In this document: positions 8,089 through 17,414 of the stretch, piece by piece
How the letters are laid out: each line of letters opens with the position of its first letter
How positions within the stretch are numbered: the first letter of the stretch is position 1
Assembly (NCBI RefSeq): GCF_012933445.1
Contig: NZ_JABBNC010000021.1
Location: 95,748-159,747, forward strand
From: Actinoplanes sp. TBRC 11911
Lineage (GTDB): Bacteria > Actinomycetota > Actinomycetes > Mycobacteriales > Micromonosporaceae
Reading direction: 5' to 3'
Length of the DNA: 64,000 nt
Notes under the pieces: model-generated
Told to the model about the DNA's origin: nothing
What the model saw: only the letters and a program-made list of their open reading frames with translations
The model's database searches: none
Program-made: the position numbers and the translations under genes

Positions 8089-8328
8089 ATGGAGCCGCCG
8101 TCCGAGACGTTCAACCCGTGGACCGTCGTCAATGTGGTCTTCCACCATCTGGCCGACCACGGCCTGCATCCGACGCTGGGTAACGCCGATCCGGGCGCGC
8201 CCGCCGCCGAGCTGCTGCGCGCGTTCGGTATCGAGCCGGCGCCGGAAGGCGACCGCCAGGTCGGCGAGAACGTCAAGGCCCACCTGGCCGAGATCCGGGC
8301 TGCGGTCTTCGGGGAAAAGGACGTTTAG
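8089..8328 (+). CDS. Small protein of unknown function between mimR and prmA
   Basis: A 79-aa acidic soluble protein, mostly helical by inspection (FNPWTVVNVVFHHLADHGLHPTL, then PAAELLRAFGIEP and NVKAHLAEIRAAVFG). It has no signal peptide, cysteine cluster or named motif. The Shine-Dalgarno sequence before ATG 8089 is weak. The gene sits between two copies of the palindromic operator and 88 bp before prmA on the same strand, so it is probably co-expressed with the monooxygenase and may be an accessory or regulatory protein. I do not recognise the family. Confidence 0.6.
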   Translation: MEPPSETFNPWTVVNVVFHHLADHGLHPTLGNADPGAPAAELLRAFGIEPAPEGDRQVGENVKAHLAEIRAAVFGEKDV

Positions 8329-8332
8329 CCCT

Positions 8333-8347
8333 GACTCATTGTGAGAC
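8333..8347. promoter_or_regulatory. Palindromic operator, site 2, upstream of prmA
   Basis: GACTCATTGTGAGAC: one mismatch from GTCTCA-N3-TGAGAC. It starts 4 bp after the stop of the 79-aa gene and 70 bp before ATG 8417. It is the probable site controlling the prm operon. Confidence 0.5.
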
Positions 8348-8416
8348 CGCAGCTCAGGCCGAGCCGGGGTCTGATGCGGTCTGAAGGACTGCAGAGCTGT
8401 CGAAGGAGTTGACCTT

Positions 8417-10063
8417 ATGAGTCGGCAGAGCGTGGCCAAGGCTCATCAGAAGATCCAGGAGCTGGCCTGGGAACCGATGTACCACCAGCCGGTCTCGCAT
8501 TACGGAACCGACTACACGTTCCGCAAGGCGCAGAAGAAGGACCCACTCAAGCAGGTGCTGCGGTCGTACTTCCCGATGCAGGAGGAGAAGGACCACCGGG
8601 TGTACGGCGCGTCCGACGGCGCGATCCGCGGCAACATGTTCCGCCAGGTGCAGGAACGCTGGCTGGAGTGGCAGAAGCTGTTCCTGTCGATCATCCCGTT
8701 GCCGGAGATCTCGGCGGCCCGGGCGATGCCGCTGCTGTTCCGCAACGTGCCGAACCCGGAGCTGCACAACGGCCAGGCGATCCAGATGATCGACGAGGTA
8801 CGGCACTCGACGATCCAGCAGAACCTCAAGCGCCTGTACATGAACAACTACATCGACCCGGCCGGCTTCAACTCGAGCCTGCGCAATTTCCAGAACGACT
8901 ACTGCGGCACCATCGGCCGCCAGTTCGCCGAGGGTTTCATCACCGGCGACGCGATCACCGCGGCCAGCATCTACCTGACCATCGTGGCCGAGACGGCGTT
9001 CACCAACACGTTGTTCGTCGCGATGCCGGCCGAGGCCGCCGCGAACGGCGACTACCTGCTGCCGACCGTGTTCCACTCGGTGCAGTCCGACGAGTCGCGG
9101 CACATCAGCAACGGGTACGCCACCCTGCTGATGGCGCTCGCCGACGAGGGCAACCACCAACTGCTCGAGAGAGATCTCCGGTACGCCTGGTGGAACAACC
9201 ACCGCGTGGTGGACGCCGCGATCGGCACGTTCATCGAGTACGGCACCAAGGACCGGCGCAAGGACCGCGAGTCGTACGCCGAGATGTGGCGCCGCTGGAT
9301 CTACGACGACTACTACCGCAGCTATCTCGTACCGCTGGAGAAGTACGGCCTGGTCATCCCGCACGACCTGATCGAGGAGTCGTGGAACCAGATCTGGAAC
9401 AAGGGCTACGTGCACGAGGTGGCGCAGTTCTTCGCGACCGGCTGGCTGGCCAACTACTGGCGGATCGACCCGATGACCGACAAGGACTTCGAGTGGTTCG
9501 AGTACAAGTACCCGGGCTGGTATGACCGGTACGGCAAGTGGTGGGAGAACTACAACCGCTTGAGTACGCCCAACGGGCACCACCCGATCGTCGCCGAGGA
9601 CGTCGACTACCAGTACCCGCACCGCTGCTGGACCTGCATGGTCCCGTGCCTGGTCCGCGAGGACATGGTGATGGCCGAGGTCAACGGGCAGTGGCGCACG
9701 TACTGCCACGAGGTCTGCCGGTGGACCGACGTCGAGGCGTTCCGGCCCACCTACCAGGGTCGTCAGACCCCGAACATGGGTCAGCTCATCGGCGCCCGCG
9801 AGTGGGAGACCCTCTACCACGGCTGGAACTGGGCCGACGTGGTCAAGGACATGGGTTACGTCCGCGACGACGGCAAGACGATGGTCGCGCAGCCGCACCT
9901 CAACCTGGACGACCCGAAGAAGATGTGGACGCTGGACCACCTGCGCCGGATGGGTCCGCTGCAGAGCCCGAACGTGCTGCTCAACGAGATGACCGACGAA
10001 GAGCGCGCGGCGTTCCACGCGCAGTACATCAGGGGCGGCCCGGCCGGCCGGTTTGCGCGCTGA
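8417..10063 (+). CDS. prmA: Propane/phenol-type soluble diiron monooxygenase, hydroxylase large subunit
   Basis: A 548-aa catalytic alpha subunit of a bacterial multicomponent monooxygenase (PrmA/MimA group). All six iron ligands are visible: Glu97 (PLPEISA), Glu127 and His130 (IDEVRHS), Glu192 (VAETAFT), Glu226 and His229 (SDESRHI). It uses O2 and electrons from the reductase to hydroxylate a small alkane, ketone or phenol in the cytoplasm. AAGGAG lies about 9 nt before ATG 8417. It opens the tightly packed operon prmABCD, amidohydrolase, DUF59, groEL. Family members oxidise propane to 2-propanol, acetone to acetol or phenol to hydroquinone; the true substrate cannot be read from sequence. 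Confidence 0.95.
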   Translation: MSRQSVAKAHQKIQELAWEPMYHQPVSHYGTDYTFRKAQKKDPLKQVLRSYFPMQEEKDHRVYGASDGAIRGNMFRQVQERWLEWQKLFLSIIPLPEISAARAMPLLFRNVPNPELHNGQAIQMIDEVRHSTIQQNLKRLYMNNYIDPAGFNSSLRNFQNDYCGTIGRQFAEGFITGDAITAASIYLTIVAETAFTNTLFVAMPAEAAANGDYLLPTVFHSVQSDESRHISNGYATLLMALADEGNHQLLERDLRYAWWNNHRVVDAAIGTFIEYGTKDRRKDRESYAEMWRRWIYDDYYRSYLVPLEKYGLVIPHDLIEESWNQIWNKGYVHEVAQFFATGWLANYWRIDPMTDKDFEWFEYKYPGWYDRYGKWWENYNRLSTPNGHHPIVAEDVDYQYPHRCWTCMVPCLVREDMVMAEVNGQWRTYCHEVCRWTDVEAFRPTYQGRQTPNMGQLIGAREWETLYHGWNWADVVKDMGYVRDDGKTMVAQPHLNLDDPKKMWTLDHLRRMGPLQSPNVLLNEMTDEERAAFHAQYIRGGPAGRFAR

Positions 10064-10067
10064 CGCC

Positions 10068-11108
10068 ATGGGTGAGAAGCACCGGGTCCGGTTCGAGCCG
10101 GTCGGCATCGAGATCGAGGTCGACGAGGAGCAGACCGTGCTGCGCTCCGCAGCCGAGCAGGGGCTGATGCTCATGCACGGCTGCAAGGAGGGCCAGTGCG
10201 CCTCCTGCAAGTCGTTCGTGCTCGACGGTGACGACATCGAACTCGACCGTTATTCCACGTTCGCGCTGCCCGACTACGAGCTGGAGGAGGGCTTCACGCT
10301 GCTGTGCCGGGCGCACGTGTACGAGGACGTGACGATCGAGCTGCTCAACTTCGACGAGGACATGATCCGCTCGGGGCTGCCCATCCAGAACGCGGTGGCC
10401 GAGGTCGTGGCGATCGACAAGGTGACCCACGACCTCCGGCACCTGGTCCTGCGGCTGATCGAGCCGGCCGAGATCACGTTCTTTCCCGGCCAGTACATGG
10501 ACATCAAGGTGCCCGGTACGGAGGTGACGCGCTCGTTCTCGATGGCGAACACGTCCAGCAAGGAGGACGGGCGGCTCGAGTTCGTCATCAAGGTCTACCC
10601 GGACGGCGTGTTCTCGTCGTTCCTGGACGGCCGGTTGCGGGTCGGCGACCGGCTCGACCTGACCGGGCCGTTCGGCGTGTTCACGCTGCGCGACGCCCCC
10701 GACAAGGACCTGATCTTCGTGGGGGGCGGCGCGGGCCTGGCGCCGATCCTGGCACTGCTGCGCTCGATGGCCGAGCGCGGAATCGAGCGCAAGGCCGTGT
10801 TCTATTACGGAGCCCGTACGGCCAAGGATCTTTGCTTTGTCGACGAGATCGAGGCGTTGCGGGACAAACTGCCCGGCTTCCGGTTCGTGCCGGCGCTGTC
10901 CGAGCCGGACGGCGACGACTGGGACGGCGAGGTCGGCTTCATCACCGACGTGCTCAAGCGGTACGAGGCCGACCTGCGCGGAGCACACGCGTACCTCTGC
11001 GGTCCGCCACCGATGGTCGAAGCGGCCCAGCCGCTGATGGCGTCGCTCGGCGCGCCCGAGAAACACATCTACTACGACAAATTCACGACCACAGGTGGGG
11101 AGGACTGA
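10068..11108 (+). CDS. prmB: Monooxygenase reductase (2Fe-2S, FAD, NADH)
   Basis: A 346-aa electron-transfer component. The N-terminal plant-type ferredoxin domain has Cys39, Cys44, Cys47 and Cys80 (HGCKEGQCASCK ... LLCRAH). The FAD domain carries the RSFSMAN flavin motif, and the NAD domain has FVGGGAGLAPILALL and YLCGPPPM. It passes electrons from NADH to the diiron centre of PrmA. ATG 10068 is 4 nt after the prmA stop. The gene order large subunit, reductase, small subunit, coupling protein is the canonical prm/mim order. Confidence 0.95.
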   Translation: MGEKHRVRFEPVGIEIEVDEEQTVLRSAAEQGLMLMHGCKEGQCASCKSFVLDGDDIELDRYSTFALPDYELEEGFTLLCRAHVYEDVTIELLNFDEDMIRSGLPIQNAVAEVVAIDKVTHDLRHLVLRLIEPAEITFFPGQYMDIKVPGTEVTRSFSMANTSSKEDGRLEFVIKVYPDGVFSSFLDGRLRVGDRLDLTGPFGVFTLRDAPDKDLIFVGGGAGLAPILALLRSMAERGIERKAVFYYGARTAKDLCFVDEIEALRDKLPGFRFVPALSEPDGDDWDGEVGFITDVLKRYEADLRGAHAYLCGPPPMVEAAQPLMASLGAPEKHIYYDKFTTTGGED

Positions 11109-12277
11109 TGACGACCGCGACGGAACGCAGCGTTCCCAAGCCCGTCTTCACCGACGCCGAGGCCGGCGCCAAGGAGTTCCCGGACTCGACGGCGCGCCGG
11201 TTCAACTACTTCACTCCGCAGAAGCGCAAGCAGACCCACTACGAGGACGTCACCGTCGAGGTGCAGCCGGATCCCCGGCACTACCTCGCGCAGGGCTGGC
11301 TGTACGGGTTCGCCGACGGTCGCGGCGGCTACCCGCTGGACTGGACCGCCCTGAAGGCGTGGGGCAGCGACCGCCCCGAGCCCGAACGCGGACCCGGCAC
11401 CGGCGGGCAGGGCTACGAGTGGCCGGCGCACGGCTGGCACGAGTTCCGCGACCCCAACGAGGAGTGGGAGCTCTCGCTCTACCGCTACAACGCCAACGTC
11501 GTGCGCCAGGTCAACCAGAACGTCGACGCGGCCCGCCAGGCCAAGGCGTTCGAGCAGTGGAACCCGAACTGGGTGCGTTTCGTGCAGCAGCACATCGGCG
11601 CGTGGATGCACGTCGACCACGGACTCGGCCTGTACCTGTTCGCGAACGCCAACCGCCGCGGGCCGACCAACATGCACAACACCGCGATCGCGGTCAACAG
11701 CATGCACCTGATCCGGGCCGCCCAGGACCTGGCGCTGTACCAGCTCACCCTCAGCGAGGAGATCGAGGGCTTCGACGGCACCGCGCACCTGGAGACCTGG
11801 AACGCGGATCCGGCGTGGCAGGGCGTCCGCGAGACGGCCGAGCGGCTGACCGGCATCGACGACTGGGGCGAGGCCGTGTTCGCCGCCAACGTGGTGTTCC
11901 AGCCACTGGTCGGCGAGCTGTTCCGCAGCCAGCTCGTGATGCAGGCGGCGCCGCGCAACGGCGACTTCGTCACCCCGACGATCGTCGGCGCCGAGGAGTA
12001 CGACTTCGCCGAACGGGACCTGCGCTACACCCGGGCCCTGTACGAGCTGCTCACCAGCGACCGGGAGTTCGCCGACCACAACAAGCGGACCCTCAACGCC
12101 TGGCTGGCCGAGTGGGCCGGGACCTCGATCGGCGCCGCCCGCGCGATGCAGCCGCTGTGGTCGCAGCCGGACCACAAGCCGTTGCGCTTCGAGGACGCGC
12201 TGGACCGTGTGAAGAGCCGTTTCGCCGGCATCGTGACCGATCTCGGCCTGGACATCCCGAAGGAGCTGGAGCGGTGA
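11108..12277 (+). CDS. prmC: Monooxygenase hydroxylase small (beta) subunit
   Basis: A 389-aa ferritin-like helical protein of the hydroxylase beta family (RRFNYFTPQKRKQTHYEDVT near the N-terminus is characteristic). It lacks the diiron ligands and forms the (alpha-beta)2 hydroxylase with PrmA. ATG 11108 shares one base with the prmB stop, and the stop overlaps the prmD GTG, so translation is coupled. No anomaly in length or sequence. Confidence 0.93.
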   Translation: MTTATERSVPKPVFTDAEAGAKEFPDSTARRFNYFTPQKRKQTHYEDVTVEVQPDPRHYLAQGWLYGFADGRGGYPLDWTALKAWGSDRPEPERGPGTGGQGYEWPAHGWHEFRDPNEEWELSLYRYNANVVRQVNQNVDAARQAKAFEQWNPNWVRFVQQHIGAWMHVDHGLGLYLFANANRRGPTNMHNTAIAVNSMHLIRAAQDLALYQLTLSEEIEGFDGTAHLETWNADPAWQGVRETAERLTGIDDWGEAVFAANVVFQPLVGELFRSQLVMQAAPRNGDFVTPTIVGAEEYDFAERDLRYTRALYELLTSDREFADHNKRTLNAWLAEWAGTSIGAARAMQPLWSQPDHKPLRFEDALDRVKSRFAGIVTDLGLDIPKELER

Positions 12278-12648
12278 CACAGCAGTTCAAGACGGCGCCG
12301 AGCCCGTTCAAGTCCGACAACACCGCGTCCAACATGTGTGGCTTCACGCTGATGAACAACCAGGTCGGCGTGGTCGTCGCGGATGTCATGCGGACCAAGC
12401 CCAACGTACGGGTGACGCCACTGCCCTCGATGATCCGGGTGGACGCGACGAACCGGATGGACGTCGTCTACGACGAGGTCTCCGAGGCGCTGGGCGAGGA
12501 GCCCGGCTACTTCGACGCGGCCCAGTTCGAGGAGAGCATGTCCACCCACTACGGCCGGATGATCCACGAGGACGACCGGACGATCATGTTCGCCAACCCC
12601 GAGGACGCCGCCGAATTCATCGGATTCGACCTCAAGGCCGGGAGGTAG
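12274..12648 (+). CDS. prmD: Monooxygenase coupling (effector) protein
   Basis: A 124-aa MmoB/DmpM-type regulatory protein without cofactor. It contains NQVGVVVADVMRTKPNVRV and PSMIRVDATNRMDVVYDEV, the conserved core of this family. It binds the hydroxylase and tunes oxygen activation and substrate access. GTG 12274 overlaps the prmC stop by 4 nt. The GGAGG at 12641-12645, just before its stop, serves the next gene. Confidence 0.92.
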   Translation: MTQQFKTAPSPFKSDNTASNMCGFTLMNNQVGVVVADVMRTKPNVRVTPLPSMIRVDATNRMDVVYDEVSEALGEEPGYFDAAQFEESMSTHYGRMIHEDDRTIMFANPEDAAEFIGFDLKAGR

Positions 12649-12652
12649 CGCG

Positions 12653-13723
12653 TTGTACGAGAAGGATGGCCAGAAGTACTTCGTCGTCGACAGCCACATG
12701 CACTACTGGAACGCCGGCCCGGACAACTGGGTGCCGGGCGCCGAGCAGTACGCCAAGGGCTGGATCGAGTGCTTCCACGCCTATCAGGGGCTGGGGCCGG
12801 AATCGACGCACTGGCCGATCGAGAAGTTCATGTCCTACACCGAGGACGACCTGATGAAGGACGTCTTCCAGGACGGCTACGTGGACATCGCGATCTTCCA
12901 GCCGACCTATCTGACCGAATGGTACAAGGAAGGCTTCAACACCACCGAGAAGAACGCCGCGCTGGGCGCCAAGCACCCCGGCAAGTTCATCGCGAACACC
13001 CGCTGGGACCCGCGCGACGGCGACGACGGGCTGAAGAAGCTGGCCGAGAACGTCGACCGCTACGGCAGCATCGGCGTCAAGCTCTACACCGCCGAGTGGA
13101 ACAACGGCTCGCGCGGCTGGACGCTCAAGGACCCGGCCGCGTACCGGTATCTGGAGAAGTGCCAGGAACTGGGCATCCGCAACATCCACGTGCACAAGGG
13201 CCCGACTATCTGGCCGCTGGACAAGGACGCCTTCGACGTCTCCGACGTGGATCACGCGGCGACCGACTTCCCCGAGCTCAACTTCATCGTGGAACACGTG
13301 GGCCTGCCCCGCATCGAGGACTTCTGCTTCATGGCGACCCAGGAGCCCAACGTGTACGCCGGCCTGTCGGTGGTGATCGGCGGTCTCATGCACGCGCGGC
13401 CCCGATTCTTCGCGAAGGTGATGGGCGAGCTGCTGTTCTGGGTCGGCGAGGACAAGATGACCTTCGGCAGCGACTACGGGATCTGGGAGCCCAAGTGGCA
13501 GATCGAGGGCTTCGTCGACTGGGACTACCCGGGCGAGGAGTTCGACGACTACCCGCGGGTGACCGTGGCGACCAAGAAGAAGATCCTCGGTCTCAACGCC
13601 GCCAAGCTGTACGGCATCGAGGTCCCCGAGGAGTACCGGCTCGGCGCGGGCGAGGGGGCTCCGGCGGCCCGGGACGACGCCGTTGGCGTGAACCCGGGCT
13701 CGCCGGCGGCCTCGCTGGGATGA
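12653..13723 (+). CDS. Amidohydrolase_2 family protein of prm clusters
   Basis: A 356-aa metal-dependent TIM-barrel hydrolase. The HxH metal site is His15/His17 (VVDSHMHYW), with later NIHVHKG, FIVEHVG and MTFGSDYG supplying the remaining ligands. Start is TTG 12653, supported by GGAGG 7 nt upstream, 4 bp after prmD. Genes of this family sit next to prmABCD in several actinobacteria, but the reaction is not known to me. It could act on a downstream metabolite or on enzyme maturation. The C-terminal 30 residues are low-complexity Gly/Ala/Pro. Confidence 0.85.
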   Translation: MYEKDGQKYFVVDSHMHYWNAGPDNWVPGAEQYAKGWIECFHAYQGLGPESTHWPIEKFMSYTEDDLMKDVFQDGYVDIAIFQPTYLTEWYKEGFNTTEKNAALGAKHPGKFIANTRWDPRDGDDGLKKLAENVDRYGSIGVKLYTAEWNNGSRGWTLKDPAAYRYLEKCQELGIRNIHVHKGPTIWPLDKDAFDVSDVDHAATDFPELNFIVEHVGLPRIEDFCFMATQEPNVYAGLSVVIGGLMHARPRFFAKVMGELLFWVGEDKMTFGSDYGIWEPKWQIEGFVDWDYPGEEFDDYPRVTVATKKKILGLNAAKLYGIEVPEEYRLGAGEGAPAARDDAVGVNPGSPAASLG

Positions 13724-14418
13724 CCGCCACCACCGGATCGCGCATCTTGGCCGCCCTGGCCGAGGTGCGCGATCCCGAGCTGGACGAGCCGATCACGACG
13801 CTCGGCTTCGTGGCGTCGGCGTCGCTCGATTCGGACGGCACCGCGTCGGTTCACCTGCGGCTGCCGACCTACTTCTGCGCGCCCAACTTCGCGTACCTGA
13901 TGGTGGCCGACGCGTACGACTCGGTGTCCGCCCTCGACGAGGTCCGCCGCGCGGAGGTGGTGCTGGACGACCACTTCGCGGCCGACGCGATAAACGACGG
14001 GGTGGCCGCACGAGCCGGGTTCGCCCACTCGTTCAGCGGGGAGGCGGTCGGCGAGCTCGACGAGCTGCGCGCCAACTTCCTCGGCAAGTCCGTCCTGGCC
14101 GGCACCGACGTCGTGTGCCGGCCGCTCGTTGCCGCGGGCGCGACGCCGGCGGACCTGGCCGCGGCGACGCTGGGCGACCTGCCCCGCTCGGCGGCGCTGG
14201 ACAGGTTGCGCCGGCGGCGCCGCGAGCTCGGGCTGCCCAGTGGGGACTCCTCGCCGTTGCTTCTTTCTTCGGACGGCTCCCCGCTGGAGGAGGACGCGGT
14301 CCCGCTGCACCTGCGCAAGGCCCGATTGACCCGCACCAGCCTCGACGCGAACACCAGCATCTGCCGCGGCATGTTGCGGCACCGCTACGACACCGATGGC
14401 ATCGGCGAATCTTCATAA
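13720..14418 (+). CDS. DUF59/MIP18 (PaaD-like) metal-sulfur cluster assembly family protein
   Basis: A 232-aa protein. Its first 100 residues form a DUF59 domain (ILAALAEVRDPELDEPITTL and HLRLPTYFCAPNFAYLM). The remainder is a helical extension with ELRANFLGKSVLAG and RKARLTRTSLDANTSICRG that I cannot name. It overlaps the amidohydrolase by 4 nt (ATGA) and precedes groEL by 12 bp. DUF59 proteins assist Fe-S or metal-centre assembly, so a role in loading the diiron site or the PrmB 2Fe-2S centre is plausible but unproven. Confidence 0.85.
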   Translation: MTATTGSRILAALAEVRDPELDEPITTLGFVASASLDSDGTASVHLRLPTYFCAPNFAYLMVADAYDSVSALDEVRRAEVVLDDHFAADAINDGVAARAGFAHSFSGEAVGELDELRANFLGKSVLAGTDVVCRPLVAAGATPADLAAATLGDLPRSAALDRLRRRRRELGLPSGDSSPLLLSSDGSPLEEDAVPLHLRKARLTRTSLDANTSICRGMLRHRYDTDGIGESS

Positions 14419-14430
14419 GGAGAGACCCTC

Positions 14431-16122
14431 ATGGCCAAGGAACTTCGATTCGGCGCTGATGCGCGTACTTTGCTCCAGAGCGGCGTCGACAAGCTGGCCG
14501 AGGCGGTCAAGTCGACACTCGGCCCCAAGGGCCGCAACGTCATCCTGGAGAAGATCACCGGCTCGCCCGTGGTCACCAACGACGGCGTGACGATCGCCCG
14601 GGAGATCCACCTCAAGAACCAGTTCGAGAACATGGGCGCGCAGCTGGTCAAGGAAGCGGCGATCAAGACCAACGACATCGTCGGCGACGGGACGACCACG
14701 GCCACCGTTCTGGCTCAGGCGATCGTCCGCGAAGGCATGGCGGCGATCGGGGCCGGGGCAAATCCCGTACTGGTCAAGCGGGGTGTTGATCTTGCGGTGG
14801 ATCGTCTGGTCGAGCGGCTGCAGACGGTGGCCCGCGAGGTGACCGCCGAGGCCGATCTCGCCCGGGTGGCGGCGATCTCGGCCAACGACGACGACACGGT
14901 CGGCTCGGCGATCGCGAAGGCGCTGTACACGGTCGGCGACGGCGGCATCGTGACCGTCGAGGAGTCGGCGCGCAACGGGCTCGACGTCGACTTCGTGGAG
15001 GGCTTCGAGTTCGACAACGGCTACCTCTCGCCGTATATGGTGACCGACCCGGCCCGGCTCACCGCCGTCGTCGACGACCCGTACATCCTGCTCTGCAGCG
15101 AGAAGATCACCAAGGTGCAGCAGCTCATGCCGCTGCTCGACAAGATCATGCGGGCGCCGCGGCCGCTGATCATCATCGCCGAGAACGTGGAGGGCACCGC
15201 GCTGTCGATGCTCACCCACAACCACGTCAACGGCGTCTTCCAGTGCGTCGCGGTGCGGGCACCCGGCTTCGGCGACCGCCGGCTGCACAAGCTCGAGGAC
15301 ATCGCGGCGATCACCGGTGGGACGGTGTACAGCCGGCACTCCGGGTTCACGCTGGAGACCATGACGATCGACCAGCTCGGCCGGGCCGACCAGGTACGGG
15401 TGGATGCGGAGAGCACCGCGATCATCGGCGGCGACGGCTCGCGCGAGGCCGTCGAGTTCCGGCTCACCCAGCTGCGTTCCGAATTGGAACGCGCCACCTT
15501 CGGGGCGGACGAGGACGTGCTCACCGAACGCATCGGCGCGCTGTCCGGCAAGGTCGCGGTCATCCACGTCGGCGCGCCCACCAACGCCGAGCTCAAGGAA
15601 CTGCAGCACCGCGTCGAGGACGCCCTGTCGGCGACCCGCGCGGCGATGGCCGAGGGCATCGTCGCCGGTGGCGGGGCCGCGCTGCTGCACGCCCAGGACG
15701 CGCTCGACGGCCTGGAGCTCAAGGACGACTACGCCACCGGCGTCGAGATCGTCCGGCGTTCGCTGACCGAGCCGGCATTCCTGATCGCGAGCAACGCCGG
15801 CTTCTCCGGCCAGGAGGTCGTCACCCGGATCTCGGCCCTGGGCCGCGACGAGGGCTTCGACGCGCTGCAGGGCCGGTTCGGCAACATGATCGAGATGGGC
15901 ATCGTCGATCCGTTACGGGTCGCCCGCTCGGCGCTGCAGAACGGGGCGTCGGTCGCGGGTCTGCTGCTCACGACGAACACACTGGTCGCCGAGGAACAGA
16001 CGCCGTGGGGCGGCAGCCCGGCGCTGATGACCGAGTTCGGCGAGCTCGACGAGGGCTTGCGGCAACCGTCGCCGGACTCCAGCACACCGCAGTCGCTCGG
16101 CCTCGGCCCCTCGGTCGGGTAA
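14431..16122 (+). CDS. groEL: Dedicated GroEL-type chaperonin of the monooxygenase cluster
   Basis: A 563-aa HSP60 with intact ATPase signatures (STLGPKGRNVILEK, VGDGTTTATVLA, AEGIVAGGGAAL). There is no groES beside it, and the C-terminus lacks the usual Gly-Gly-Met tail, ending in QPSPDSSTPQSLGLGPSVG. AAGGAGA precedes ATG 14431. In mycobacteria an equivalent GroEL-like protein (MimG) is needed to fold the MimA subunit, so this paralogue probably folds PrmA rather than serving as housekeeping GroEL. Confidence 0.92.
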   Translation: MAKELRFGADARTLLQSGVDKLAEAVKSTLGPKGRNVILEKITGSPVVTNDGVTIAREIHLKNQFENMGAQLVKEAAIKTNDIVGDGTTTATVLAQAIVREGMAAIGAGANPVLVKRGVDLAVDRLVERLQTVAREVTAEADLARVAAISANDDDTVGSAIAKALYTVGDGGIVTVEESARNGLDVDFVEGFEFDNGYLSPYMVTDPARLTAVVDDPYILLCSEKITKVQQLMPLLDKIMRAPRPLIIIAENVEGTALSMLTHNHVNGVFQCVAVRAPGFGDRRLHKLEDIAAITGGTVYSRHSGFTLETMTIDQLGRADQVRVDAESTAIIGGDGSREAVEFRLTQLRSELERATFGADEDVLTERIGALSGKVAVIHVGAPTNAELKELQHRVEDALSATRAAMAEGIVAGGGAALLHAQDALDGLELKDDYATGVEIVRRSLTEPAFLIASNAGFSGQEVVTRISALGRDEGFDALQGRFGNMIEMGIVDPLRVARSALQNGASVAGLLLTTNTLVAEEQTPWGGSPALMTEFGELDEGLRQPSPDSSTPQSLGLGPSVG

Positions 16123-16124
16123 GG

Positions 16125-17414
16125 ATGGGCCCGGTAAAGGGCGACGGCGTGGGTTCGGGGGAAAGCGCCGTCGCCACCTCCGAGCTGCGCAAGTTGCTGG
16201 CCCAGGGCCGCGTACGGGGGACGGTCGCGCTGCTCGGGCCGGCGTTCGTCGCGGCCGTCGCCTACGTGGACCCGGGTAACTTCGCGACCAACTTCACCGC
16301 CGGCGCCCAGTTCGGCTACACGCTCATCTGGGTCATCGTGCTGGCCAACCTCACCGCGATGCTGGTGCAGTACCTGTCCGCCAAGGCCGGCGTGGCCACC
16401 GGCCGGGACCTGCCCGAGCTGTGCCGCCAGCACCTGCCCCGCCCGGTGTCGCGCGGCCTGTGGGTGCAGGCCGAGATCATCGCGATGGCGACCGACCTGG
16501 CCGAGTTCCTCGGTGCCGCGGTCGGCCTCTACCTGCTGTTCCACGTGCCGCTGTTCCCCGCCGGGCTGATCACCGCGGTGGTCGCGTTCGGCATCCTGGC
16601 CCTGGAACAGCGCGGCTACCGCCGCTTCGAACTCGCGATCGCCGGTCTGCTCGGCATCGTCCTGCTGGGTTTCCTGTACGACCTGCTGGCCGTCGGCGCG
16701 GACCCGGCCGGTATCGCCTCCGGGCTGATCCCGCGGCTCGCCGGCGGCGACAGCGTGCTGCTGGTCTGCGGCATCATCGGCGCGACCGTGATGCCGCACG
16801 TGGTCTACCTGCACTCGGCGCTGACCAAGTCCCGGGTCGCCTGCCGCGACGACGGCGAACGCCACGAACTGCTGCGTTTCCAGCGGCTCGACGTGCTGAT
16901 CGGGCTCGGCGCGGCCGGCCTGATCAACCTGTCCATGCTGGTGGTGGCGGCGTCGCTGTTCCATTCGTCGGGCTACGCGCTGGGCGACGACTCGATCCAG
17001 GCCGCGCACGACGGCCTGGCCCGGATGGTCGGCGGCGGCGCGGCGCTGGCGTTCGCGGTGGCCCTGCTCGCCTCCGGGCTGTCCTCGTCGAGCGTCGGCA
17101 CGTACGCCGGCCAGGTGGTCATGCAGGGTTTCATCCGTCGCCGCATCCCGCTGTTCGTGCGGCGTGCCGTGACGATGGCGCCGGCGCTGACCGTGCTGGC
17201 GCTGGGCCTGCCGCCGACCGACAGCCTGGTGATCTCCCAGGTGGTGCTGTCGTTCGGCATTCCGTTCGCGCTGGTCCCGCTGATCCTGGTGACCCGCCGC
17301 CGCGACATCATGGGCAGCTTTGTCAACCATCGGCTGACCACGCTCGCGGCCGCCACGGTGGCGGCCCTGATCATCGCCTTGAACGCGTTCCTGCTCTACG
17401 ACACGTTCTTCTGA
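16125..17414 (+). CDS. mntH: NRAMP family divalent metal transporter
   Basis: A 429-aa membrane protein with about eleven helices. The NRAMP metal site motifs are clear: AYVDPGNFATNF in helix 1 and GATVMPHVVYLHS in helix 6. It imports Mn2+ or Fe2+ with protons. ATG 16125 is only 2 bp after the groEL stop, so it is probably the last gene of the prm transcript. Supplying metal for the diiron enzyme is an attractive inference. The 3' end overlaps the convergent AraC-type gene by 19 bp. Confidence 0.9.
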   Translation: MGPVKGDGVGSGESAVATSELRKLLAQGRVRGTVALLGPAFVAAVAYVDPGNFATNFTAGAQFGYTLIWVIVLANLTAMLVQYLSAKAGVATGRDLPELCRQHLPRPVSRGLWVQAEIIAMATDLAEFLGAAVGLYLLFHVPLFPAGLITAVVAFGILALEQRGYRRFELAIAGLLGIVLLGFLYDLLAVGADPAGIASGLIPRLAGGDSVLLVCGIIGATVMPHVVYLHSALTKSRVACRDDGERHELLRFQRLDVLIGLGAAGLINLSMLVVAASLFHSSGYALGDDSIQAAHDGLARMVGGGAALAFAVALLASGLSSSSVGTYAGQVVMQGFIRRRIPLFVRRAVTMAPALTVLALGLPPTDSLVISQVVLSFGIPFALVPLILVTRRRDIMGSFVNHRLTTLAAATVAALIIALNAFLLYDTFF

